A DNA stretch of 64,000 nucleotides from Candidatus Villigracilis vicinus (GTDB taxonomy: Bacteria; Chloroflexota; Anaerolineae; Anaerolineales; Villigracilaceae): assembly GCA_016721315.1 (NCBI GenBank), contig JADKIL010000020.1, positions 121,669 through 185,668 of the forward strand, in the 5' to 3' direction. The notes under the pieces were generated by a model, which saw only the letters and a list, made by a program, of their open reading frames with translations, did not search any database and had not been told where the DNA came from. A program made the translations under genes and the position numbers. Shown one piece after another: positions 52,613-60,583 of the stretch (its first letter is position 1; every line of letters begins with the position of its first letter).

Positions 52613-53716
52613 ATGTCAGAAACAAATCCAAAATTTTTATCAGAACGACAGGCTGAAGAATACAAGCGTCAACAGACTTTGTTTTCCGCCCAGCCCGCCA
52701 TTGTCCAGCGTTTTCTTGAAACGCAGGGAAAACAGATCGCCCAGGCTATTGTGGATGGCAATTCGCAGATCAATTTCTCATTGCCAGACCGAGTGGTTTG
52801 CACCTTGGAAAATGTCGATCAACCTGCATTGGTGACCATCCCACAAAACCAGCGCACCCGTTCCGCGGGGAGCTTTTTGAACCACTTCCGCAAAGCGGAG
52901 CTGTACAAGGAGCTACGACACACTTTCACCGAACTGGAACAATCTCCAGATCGGGCAATTTCCGTTGCAGCAGGTTTGTTGCGCCATGCCACAGTTTTGC
53001 ACATGGTTTATCAAATGTTACCGGCTGGGCGGACTATTACTTATCAATCCGCAGGCGAGGATGAGACCATTCCATCCATTCCTGTAGTGGATGATATGGA
53101 ACCAGAATCTGCAATTACCTCGGCTTCCGATGCAATTGCAGAAGAAGGGAGTACTGAAGCAGGTCGCGGCGATTTACTTGTGCCGTTTGTGCCTTACGCG
53201 CGCAAGTTCTTTCTGCCGCAGTGGGTGGCTTTTAATGAGAATGGGGGAATGCTGGTCAAGTCTGTAGACGAGGCCAATGCTCATGTCAAATCAATGCAGA
53301 GATTTATGGAAGTGTTATTCCTTGCAGTGGCGCTCAGCCCGCATATCTCCGCAGATGAAGAGTACGCCAAGAAGCGTTATGGCATGTTGGGGCAGCTGGT
53401 TAATCAGGGACGCGCTCTTGCAATCTATCAGACGAAGGAAATTATCGCTCGAATCAGCGAGCGGGCCGGAGCGGGGAGTCTGAACCGCGGGCTTCGTCTC
53501 AGCCTGCCTTATTTCGATGATCAGGAATTAAAGATCGACATTTCCAATTTTGAAGTCATCCCTTCAGGACGCATTATGTTCGTCCCCGCTTTTGTGGTTC
53601 GCGCTGTTCGGCAGGAAGAAGTGAAGGTTAGTCAGGATACGCGCTACAACCCATCCACCCGCAAACATTTACTTCATTTGCTTGAATTACTCGAACAAGC
53701 ATTTGAGAATGTATAA
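52613..53716 (+). CDS. Protein of unknown function between copy 2 and the APC permease
   Basis: The 367-residue protein has no signal peptide or clear membrane helix. A mixed-charge N-terminal half ('ERQAEEYKRQQTLFSAQPAIVQRF') is followed by an acidic Ser/Glu-rich linker (about residues 150-180) and a C-terminal half with 'FVPYARKFFLPQWVAF' and 'KHLLHLLELLEQAF'. No family is recognised. The ATG at 52613 was chosen because AAAAGG lies 8 nt upstream. The next gene begins 15 nt after its stop, so it is probably a cytoplasmic partner of the permease. Confidence 0.75.
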   Translation: MSETNPKFLSERQAEEYKRQQTLFSAQPAIVQRFLETQGKQIAQAIVDGNSQINFSLPDRVVCTLENVDQPALVTIPQNQRTRSAGSFLNHFRKAELYKELRHTFTELEQSPDRAISVAAGLLRHATVLHMVYQMLPAGRTITYQSAGEDETIPSIPVVDDMEPESAITSASDAIAEEGSTEAGRGDLLVPFVPYARKFFLPQWVAFNENGGMLVKSVDEANAHVKSMQRFMEVLFLAVALSPHISADEEYAKKRYGMLGQLVNQGRALAIYQTKEIIARISERAGAGSLNRGLRLSLPYFDDQELKIDISNFEVIPSGRIMFVPAFVVRAVRQEEVKVSQDTRYNPSTRKHLLHLLELLEQAFENV

Positions 53717-53731
53717 CACAAGGTTGCCATC

Positions 53732-55545
53732 ATGTTTTTCTCAATTGCTTTATTAATTGTTGTTGTAGTTATTTCCCTCCGCGCCGCGCCGAAGGAAAGT
53801 CAGGAGGATGCTCACGTTCATGGCGCAGGTCAGATCGGTGTGCTGGCGGCGATTGCCTTATTCGGTGTAGATTACTTTACATCATACTACTATGCCACTG
53901 GCGAAATGATGAGCGCCCTGCATCCTTATGGTTTGCAAAAATACGGGTACATAGCGGTTACGATCATTGCCTTTGCCAATTTTGTTTTCGGCATACTTTA
54001 TATGTACTCACTTGGACCATTCAATGAGGGCGGCGGCTCATACACGGCCTCGATGCGCTATCTCAAGCCAACGTTAAGCTTGATCGTGGCTGTTACGTTG
54101 ATTCAGGATTATGTGCTGACGATTGTGGTCTCTGCGCTTTCAGGCGGCGACCAACTCCTGTCCATTATCAATGCCTATGATGCTCATTGGATATGGCATT
54201 TCGCGATTGGAGCGGCACTTGCGGCAATAACATGGTTCCTGACTATCCGCGGTCGTGGTGAGTCTTCACGTGTAGTGTTCACCATGTTGGGTGTCTTCCT
54301 GTTTTTGACCCTCACAATGGGAATTGGATTAGCGATCGCGCATTTCAAAGGTGTCACTCCCCAGCCAGCGGAAACCGCTGAATCTGTCTCTCTTGCCCAG
54401 GCATTTCTCCACATGTTGACTGCCTCCATGAAAGGCATGGTCGCGCTCACGGGGTTGGAAGCGGTCTCCAACGGCGTCCAATTCTTTATTAATGAAGATG
54501 TGGCGCTTGTAAAGTGGGGCAGAAAACATTTTCCGCGCTGAAAAAACTGTGGGACTTCTATGGCGGCAAGTCAGGAATTGGCCGTTTTGTGCAAACATCC
54601 TTTTTGTTCTACGGCGGGGTGACCACCCTTTTCCTGACTTACTTTTCGCTGCGGTTCAACGTTTTCGATGGAACCCTTGGTCGAACACTAATTGGTAATC
54701 TGGCCTTTATCGGTTTCTCCCAAATACCCGGCGGCGTCATTTTATTCTGGGCATATCAAATATTGGCTGTGCTGATGCTGGCTGCGGCCTCCATGACTGC
54801 GTTTCAAGATGCCCAGGCCACTGAATGGCGTGATGTGGCAATTGGTGAAATCCCGGAAGCCATTGTGTATCGCGATCCACGCGGGACATTTACGCGCTCT
54901 GTCACGATCACCTTTGCGCTTTCAGTATTGATCATGTTCTTTGTCCGCGGAAAGACCTCTGTCGCAGTTCCATTTTATGGTGTCGGTGTGTTCATGCCAA
55001 TCATGATCATGGGACTTGCTGTTCGCAAGAATATCCTTGAGACTTTTACGGGACGGACGCGCACATGGGGCGCATTTGGCGCATCATGTGCCGCCGCGCT
55101 TGCGTTTGTGATATTTATCGGCCAGCTTGTTGGAAAATGGAGCGAAGGTGGCTGGGCGGTATTAGTCTCATTCACACTTTTGGCAGTTGCCGCGCATCTG
55201 ATGCTGCTTTCTCCGTTGGGATTTCGTAATCCCAAACAAATTCATCGCATCGTGCGCGATAAGGCGCGTGTTCAAGGCGCGATGGCCTCCATCGTCGAAT
55301 GGCAGTCACTCAGAATGCAGGAATATCGCTACGATTTATTAATTGGCATTGCGCGTTTCTTTGAGTTATTTGGTGTTCGCCGTCCCGTTCGCTTTGAGCA
55401 GCCTGCCGTTGCAGGGGATTATGACCACGCCCTGCATGTGGATCACCCCGAAGCGCCTTCGCTTTTGGAACAGTATCTCGATCATCCCGAGCCGAAACTT
55501 GGTGGCGCTCCGAAAGAGACTGCCCCCACTGAAGAAGAATTGTAA
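53732..55545 (+). pseudogene. APC-superfamily permease, one frameshift
   Basis: Joined across one frameshift it is about 604 residues with some twelve helices. 'FGVDYFTSYYYATGEMMS', 'GPFNEGGGSYTASMRYL' and 'VALTGLEAVSNGVQFF' correspond to the KimA-like landmarks (SDALSS, GGGAY, LTGVEAISNG), so it belongs to the same broad group but is divergent and lacks a USP domain, ending in an acidic tail. The frame breaks at GGGG (54516-54519), one G short; restored it reads 'VKWGQKTFSALKKLW'. The second half alone is open from 54514. Potassium or another cation is a plausible substrate from context only. Confidence 0.75.
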
Positions 55546-55554
55546 AACTTGAGA

Positions 55555-55647
55555 TGTCGTTGCGAGGAGCGTTCTTTGCGACGAAGCAACCTTCGAATTA
55601 ACAGAAGATTGCTTCGGGCGAAGAACAAGAGCGCCCTCGCAATGACA
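55555..55647. repeat. 93-bp inverted element with TGTCRTTGCGAGG ends
   Basis: About 40-bp imperfect arms start TGTCGTTGCGAGG and end CTCGCAATGACA around AATTAA; inside, GAAGCAA occurs facing TTGCTTC. This type of element (TGTCATTGCGAGG...GAAGCAATCT) is widespread in bacterial genomes. It fills the gap after the permease gene and could also terminate transcription. A solo half lies at 48166-48193. Confidence 0.75.
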
Positions 55648-55652
55648 TGAAC

Positions 55653-55694
55653 TTTTATTCATCATTCATCCTTCCTAATTCATCCTTCGCATTT
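55653..55694. repeat. Heptamer tract before the P-type ATPase gene
   Basis: Six heptamers in phase (TTTTATT, CATCATT, CATCCTT, CCTAATT, CATCCTT, CGCATTT) end 2 nt before the ATG at 55697. No Shine-Dalgarno is present. It directly follows the 93-bp element. Confidence 0.75.
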
Positions 55695-55696
55695 CC

Positions 55697-58522
55697 ATGT
55701 CCACACCTATTTACAGCCTGCGCGTTTCGGAAGCCTGCGAAGCGCTTGAAACATCCTCTGCAGGACTTTCGAGTGCCGAGGCTGAGGCTCGCCTGTCGCT
55801 CTATGGACATAATATCCTTTCGAAGCAGAAGAAGGAACCTGTTTGGGAGAAACTACTTCAAGAGTTCATTCATCCGCCTGCCCTTGTTTTACTTATCGTT
55901 GGCTTTGCCGCCTTATCACAAAGCGACCTTGTTCTTGCATTGATCATCTGGAGTATCATTTTTGTAAACACGGGCTTCTCCTTCTGGCGCGAGTATCGCG
56001 CCGAACAAGCCATCGAAAAGCTGCGAGAGATTTTGCCGTCCTTTGCGCATGTGGTTCGTGATAGCGTCGAAAGTTACATTCCATCCAGCGACGTTGTCCC
56101 CGGTGATATTTTGGTGCTTGCAGAGGGGGATAACATTTCCGCTGACGCGCGCGTGATCGAAGAATATGGACTGCGTACAAATAATGCAACATTAACAGGC
56201 GAAGCAATTCCCGCGCGTAAAACAGTTGACGCATCTCTACAAAGCGGATTGAGCGAATTAGATCGCCCCAACTTAATTTTCGCAGGGACATCTATCGCTT
56301 CGGGGACTGGGCGGGCAATTGTTGTTGCTACTGGAATGTCCACTCAGTTTGGGCGGATCGCCCACCTGACCCAATCCATTACAGAAGAGCCGACGCCTTT
56401 CCAGAAAGAACTCAATCAACTTAGTAAACTCACAGCTTGGATCGCTTTGGGCATCGGCGCATTCGTTGTTGTGATCGGTTATTTCTCCCTCAATTTTCCC
56501 GTCAAAGAAGTGACCCTGCTTGCGCTGGGAATTGTGGTTGCCGTGATTCCCGAAGGACTCACAGCCACGCTCACTCTCTCTTTGGCGGCGGCAGTTCAAC
56601 GTCTCGCGAAAAGAGGCGTGCTGGCGAAGAAACTATCCACGGTGGAAAAGCTCGGTCAGGTGTCTGTCATCTGCACCGATAAAAGCGGCACGTTGACTCA
56701 AAATCAAATGACCGTGCGCGATATTTGGGTGGCGCAAAAAAGACTTAAAGCCACTGGTGTTGGCTATGAACCCGTAGGGACTTTTTCACCAGACCCGAAA
56801 GGACAAGTCTGGGAAAAGGATCTGCTGTGTTTGCTGGAAGTTGCATCATGCTGTAACAACGCCCGTATCAATGCACCTTCGATGGAACACCCAGGTTGGG
56901 CGAGTCTCGGCGACCAAACCGAAGCTGCGTTGAAAGTTGCCGCAATGAAAGACGGGATTTTTGAAGAAGCGGTCAATCGCATTTTGCCGCGTGTACATGA
57001 AATTCCATTTGACGCACGCCGCAAGCGCATGACGACCATTCATCGCGAGGTTAACTGTGAGATTGCATTTGTCAAAGGCTCGCCGCGTGAGGTGCTACTG
57101 CTTTGCACAAAGGTTTTGATGCATGGCGAAGCTGTCACTCTAACGAATCAATTACGAGCCGAGATCATGGGCGTCAATGATGATTACGCTCGCGGCGCAT
57201 TGCGCGTATTGGCTTTGGCACGGCGTGACCTGCCTCCGCGTGAAGGCGCGTACACCGCTGAAAATGTTGAAAAGGATTTGACCTTCCTCGGTTTGATGGC
57301 CATGATGGATCCACCAAGACCGCAGGTGGAAAAAGCTGTTCAAACCTGCCGCGAAGCAAATATCCGCATTGTGATGATCACAGGCGATTATGGACTGACG
57401 GCCGAATCGCTTGCGCGGCGTGTGGGTATGTTGACGACAAAGAATACTGTTATTTTGACAGGCGCGGAATTGGATGAAATGTCTGATGTTGCCTTGCAGG
57501 AGATTCTTGATAAAGAAGTGCTCTTTGCGCGCATGGCCCCCGAGCACAAAATGAGACTTGTCTCTGCTTTTCAGGCACGCGGTGAAGTGGTGGCTGTCAC
57601 TGGAGATGGCGTGAATGACGCGCCTGCCCTGCGCAAAGCTGATGTCGGTATATCCATGGGTATTGTCGGCACGGACGTTGCAAAGGAGGCCGCCGATATT
57701 ATTTTGACTCAGGACGACTTCGGCGCGATCACCGCCGCAATTGAAGAGGGACGCGGCGTGTTCGATAATATCCGCAAATTCATCACGTATATTTTTTCCA
57801 GTAACATCCCTGAATTAATGCCGTTTATCGTCAAAGCGAATTTACCGCTCGTGCCACTAGCATTGAGCGTCCGTCAAATCCTTGCAATCGATCTTGGTAC
57901 GGATATGTTCCCCGCTTTGGCGCTTGGCATGGAGAAGCCCGAACCTGATGTTATGAAACGTCCGCCACGCCCGCGCAATCAACCCCTGCTAGACCGTGGC
58001 CTGCTGTCTCGCGCATTTTGGCTTGGCATGATCGAAGCGACCATGTGTTTCGCGGGATTTTTGTCCGTTTTTATTCTCTCAGGGTATGCTGACGAAATTG
58101 GACTGGCATTCCTTGCTCCGCTGGCTAACTTTATCGATTTCAGATTTTCCCTGTCTTTTCAACAAGCTATGATTTTGGCCGCGACGGTGTATCATGCGGG
58201 TGTGGTCACTTCCCAAATCGGGAATGCTCTGGCATGCCGTTCGGATCGAACCCGCAGTTCTGCCCTCGGCTGGTTGAGTAATAAATATCTGTGGATCGGC
58301 ATTCTAATCGAGCTGCTTGGCATTATCAGTATTATTTACATTCCATTCTTTGCTGATATTTTCAATCATGCACCTCTTTCAGCGTGGATGTGGTTTGGGT
58401 TGGCATTAAATGCGATTATCTTGTATTCTGTAGAGTGGATCCGCAAGGCCATTGTGCGCGGCCTAAAAAAAATGAGTAATGGAAAATCTTCCCCGCTCTC
58501 TCTTCAGGAGGTTGTTCGATGA
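55697..58522 (+). CDS. P-type ATPase, Na,K-ATPase-like (type IIC)
   Basis: The 941-residue pump has the P2 layout: 'LTGEAIPARKT' (actuator), 'VIPEGLTATLTLSLA' in helix 4, the phosphorylation site 'CTDKSGTLTQNQM' with Asp328, 'KGSPREVLL', and 'TGDGVNDAPALRKADVG'. 'SSNIPELMPF' in helix 5 and 'IDLGTDMFPALALGMEKPE' in helix 6, then 'MKRPPRPR', match the animal Na,K-ATPase (SNIPEITPF, DLGTDMVPA, MKRQPR). This points to Na+/K+ exchange, not Ca2+. DKSGT replaces the near-universal DKTGT. There is no beta subunit. A TrkA protein gene overlaps its stop. Confidence 0.9.
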   Translation: MSTPIYSLRVSEACEALETSSAGLSSAEAEARLSLYGHNILSKQKKEPVWEKLLQEFIHPPALVLLIVGFAALSQSDLVLALIIWSIIFVNTGFSFWREYRAEQAIEKLREILPSFAHVVRDSVESYIPSSDVVPGDILVLAEGDNISADARVIEEYGLRTNNATLTGEAIPARKTVDASLQSGLSELDRPNLIFAGTSIASGTGRAIVVATGMSTQFGRIAHLTQSITEEPTPFQKELNQLSKLTAWIALGIGAFVVVIGYFSLNFPVKEVTLLALGIVVAVIPEGLTATLTLSLAAAVQRLAKRGVLAKKLSTVEKLGQVSVICTDKSGTLTQNQMTVRDIWVAQKRLKATGVGYEPVGTFSPDPKGQVWEKDLLCLLEVASCCNNARINAPSMEHPGWASLGDQTEAALKVAAMKDGIFEEAVNRILPRVHEIPFDARRKRMTTIHREVNCEIAFVKGSPREVLLLCTKVLMHGEAVTLTNQLRAEIMGVNDDYARGALRVLALARRDLPPREGAYTAENVEKDLTFLGLMAMMDPPRPQVEKAVQTCREANIRIVMITGDYGLTAESLARRVGMLTTKNTVILTGAELDEMSDVALQEILDKEVLFARMAPEHKMRLVSAFQARGEVVAVTGDGVNDAPALRKADVGISMGIVGTDVAKEAADIILTQDDFGAITAAIEEGRGVFDNIRKFITYIFSSNIPELMPFIVKANLPLVPLALSVRQILAIDLGTDMFPALALGMEKPEPDVMKRPPRPRNQPLLDRGLLSRAFWLGMIEATMCFAGFLSVFILSGYADEIGLAFLAPLANFIDFRFSLSFQQAMILAATVYHAGVVTSQIGNALACRSDRTRSSALGWLSNKYLWIGILIELLGIISIIYIPFFADIFNHAPLSAWMWFGLALNAIILYSVEWIRKAIVRGLKKMSNGKSSPLSLQEVVR

Positions 58523-59175
58523 AAGTAATTATTATGGGTTGCGGACGGGTTGGCTCGCAGGTCAGCTTGCTGCTGGCAAGACAGGGACATGAAGTCATTG
58601 TTATAGACCATGACGCCAATGCTCTTTCAAAATTAGGAACAGACTTTAAAGGCAGAGTTGTCCGCGGAATTGGCTTTGACCGAAATATTCTGATCGAAGC
58701 TGGCGTTGAAACCGCCGAAGGGTTTGTGGCCGCCAGTTCTTCAGACAATGCCAACATTGTCGCGGCACGGATCGCACGAAATATTTTTAGAGTACCAAGA
58801 GTGGTTGCGCGATTGTATGACCCTGTGCGCGCGGAAGTTTATCAGCGGCTGGGACTGACAACGATCTCCAGCACAGCCTGGGGCGCGGAAAGAATCGTTG
58901 AAGTCGTCACGCATAATGATCTCGATGTGCTCAATGTTTTCAGCGATGGCGGGACGACCATGATCCGCGTCGAGTCGCCTGCGCGTTTGAACGGTCATCG
59001 TGTGGCTCAATTGAACATCCCTGGTGAAGTATCTGTTACTGCGATCACGCGAAGCGACCATACCTTCATCCCTGTTTCTGGCACCGAATTTCAAGAAGGC
59101 GATGTTCTGTATCTTGCTGTGATTCCCTCTGCCATGAATCGGCTGGAGGAAATGCTTGGGATCGAGAGGAGATAG
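58519..59175 (+). CDS. TrkA-type RCK regulator 1
   Basis: The 218-residue cytoplasmic protein has a TrkA-N nucleotide-binding domain (about residues 1-125; 'VIIMGCGRVGSQVSLLL', 'VIDHD', 'ASSSDNANIVAARIA') and a TrkA-C domain (about 135-215). Such proteins gate potassium channels and transporters in response to NAD(H), ATP or c-di-AMP. The ATG overlaps the ATPase stop as ATGA and has CAGGAGG upstream. The second TrkA gene follows after 2 nt. No TrkH/KtrB pore gene is in the window. Confidence 0.92.
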   Translation: MKVIIMGCGRVGSQVSLLLARQGHEVIVIDHDANALSKLGTDFKGRVVRGIGFDRNILIEAGVETAEGFVAASSSDNANIVAARIARNIFRVPRVVARLYDPVRAEVYQRLGLTTISSTAWGAERIVEVVTHNDLDVLNVFSDGGTTMIRVESPARLNGHRVAQLNIPGEVSVTAITRSDHTFIPVSGTEFQEGDVLYLAVIPSAMNRLEEMLGIERR

Positions 59176-59177
59176 CT

Positions 59178-59831
59178 ATGTTTGTTATCGTGGTTGGCGG
59201 TGGTAATACGGGTTCGCAACTTGCGAAATTTTTACTGGAAGAAGGTCACACGGTGCGCGTCATCGATGAGCGCCCGAATGTGCTTGAAAAACTAGCGCTC
59301 GAAATTCCGCGGGAAATGATCATTAATGGAGATGGAAGTTCGCCGACGGTATTGGAAAAAGCGGGTATTCAAAAGGCGCAGGTGCTTGCGGCGGTCACAG
59401 GTTCAGATGAAACCAATCTGGTGATCACTTCGTTGGCTCGCTTTGAGTTCAGTGTGAAGCGCGTCATTGCCCGTATCAATAATTCAAAAAACGCGTGGCT
59501 CTTCACGCCTGAAATGGGCGTGGATGTTTCGCTCAATCAGGCTGAGATCCTTGCACGCCTTACTGCGGAAGAAATGTCTCTGGGCGATATGATGACCATG
59601 TTGAAAATTCGCCGTGGAAAATATTCCATCGTGGAGGAAAAGATCGCTCCTTCCGCACCGGCAATTGGTACTGCACTAAAAGATTTATCCCTCCCGAATC
59701 ATTGCGTCATCTCGGGCATTATCCGCCATGGCGAAATGATACTGCCAAGAGGCACAACCATTCTCGAAGAAGGAGATGAGATCCTGCCCTGGTGGATGAC
59801 GCTGCGCGTGAGCCATTGGCGAAACTTTTAA
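59178..59831 (+). CDS. TrkA-type RCK regulator 2, C-terminus probably frameshifted
   Basis: The 217-residue protein has TrkA-N ('FVIVVGGGNTGSQLAKFLL', 'VIDERP', 'AVTGSDETNLVITSLA') and TrkA-C domains. Its last 15 or so residues ('LPWWMTLRVSHWRNF') do not fit the family. The other frame gives 'LALVDD'-like sequence then 'AAREPLAKLLSRP' to a stop at 59842, the expected ending. One base appears to be missing near 59786. It forms a pair with regulator 1, possibly a hetero-octameric ring. A strong terminator follows. Confidence 0.88.
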   Translation: MFVIVVGGGNTGSQLAKFLLEEGHTVRVIDERPNVLEKLALEIPREMIINGDGSSPTVLEKAGIQKAQVLAAVTGSDETNLVITSLARFEFSVKRVIARINNSKNAWLFTPEMGVDVSLNQAEILARLTAEEMSLGDMMTMLKIRRGKYSIVEEKIAPSAPAIGTALKDLSLPNHCVISGIIRHGEMILPRGTTILEEGDEILPWWMTLRVSHWRNF

Positions 59832-59850
59832 GCCGCCCGTAGTTAAACTG

Positions 59851-59874
59851 AAACGCCTCTACGAAGAGGCGTTT
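59851..59874. terminator. Bidirectional terminator between the TrkA pair and the KdpE-like gene
   Basis: AAACGCCTCT-ACGA-AGAGGCGTTT, a perfect 10-bp stem with tetraloop and T-rich tails on both strands, lies between convergent genes. Confidence 0.9.
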
Positions 59875-59876
59875 TC

Positions 59877-60575
59877 TTATTTTGTGTCCCTGTCATCAGT
59901 CCGCAGGCGATACCCCACCCCGGCTTCCGTGTGGATGTAGGTTGGGCGGGCAGGGTCAGGTTCGAGCTTTCCTCGTAAGTTGCTGATGTTGACGCGCAGG
60001 ATGTGCATATCGTTGTAACCTTCTCCCCAGATCTGGCGAAGGATTTGGCGATGAGTTAATACCTTCCCAGCATGAGTAACCAGCAGACGTAAAATATCAT
60101 ATTCAGTTGGGGTCAATTGGATCTCTTTTTCATTCACCGTGACGAGGCGATGAGAGAAGTCCAGCGTTAATCCGCCTGTTGTAAAGATGGGTTCATTTGC
60201 GCTGTTGATCTGTCTGCGCATGACCACGCGCATACGCGCCATGAGTTCGCCTGTGCCAAAAGGCTTGGTGAGGTAATCATCTGCGCCTGCGTCTAGTGCC
60301 GCGATCTTGTCCTGTTCCGCTTCGCGGACGGAGAGAATGATAATCGGCGTTTGCGACCATTCACGCAAGCGGCGTGTGACTTGGATACCGTCAATATCAG
60401 GCAGGCCGAGGTCGAGGATGATCAAGTCAGGGCGGTGGGCGAGGACCGCGTTCAAGGCTTCCTGTCCATCAGAAGCCTCGTAGACAGTGAGCCCCTGTGC
60501 GGTTAATGCAGCGCGCAAATAGCGCCTGATGGATGTTTCATCGTCTACAACCAAAACCCGTTGACCCGTTTCCAT
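59877..60575 (-). CDS. kdpE: KdpE-like OmpR-family response regulator
   Basis: The 232-residue protein has a receiver ('RVLVVDDETSIRRYLRAAL', phosphoacceptor in 'LIILDLGLPDIDGIQ', 'DDYLTKPFG') and a winged-helix output ('LTPTEYDILRLLVTHAGKV', 'IWGEGYNDMHILRVN', 'AGVGYRLR'). It follows the full-length KdpD-like gene by 8 nt and is its natural partner. The paralogue at 51011 is very similar. Usually KdpE turns on kdpFABC; those genes are not in the window. Confidence 0.93.
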   Translation of the reverse strand: METGQRVLVVDDETSIRRYLRAALTAQGLTVYEASDGQEALNAVLAHRPDLIILDLGLPDIDGIQVTRRLREWSQTPIIILSVREAEQDKIAALDAGADDYLTKPFGTGELMARMRVVMRRQINSANEPIFTTGGLTLDFSHRLVTVNEKEIQLTPTEYDILRLLVTHAGKVLTHRQILRQIWGEGYNDMHILRVNISNLRGKLEPDPARPTYIHTEAGVGYRLRTDDRDTK

Positions 60576-60583
60576 GACTCTTT

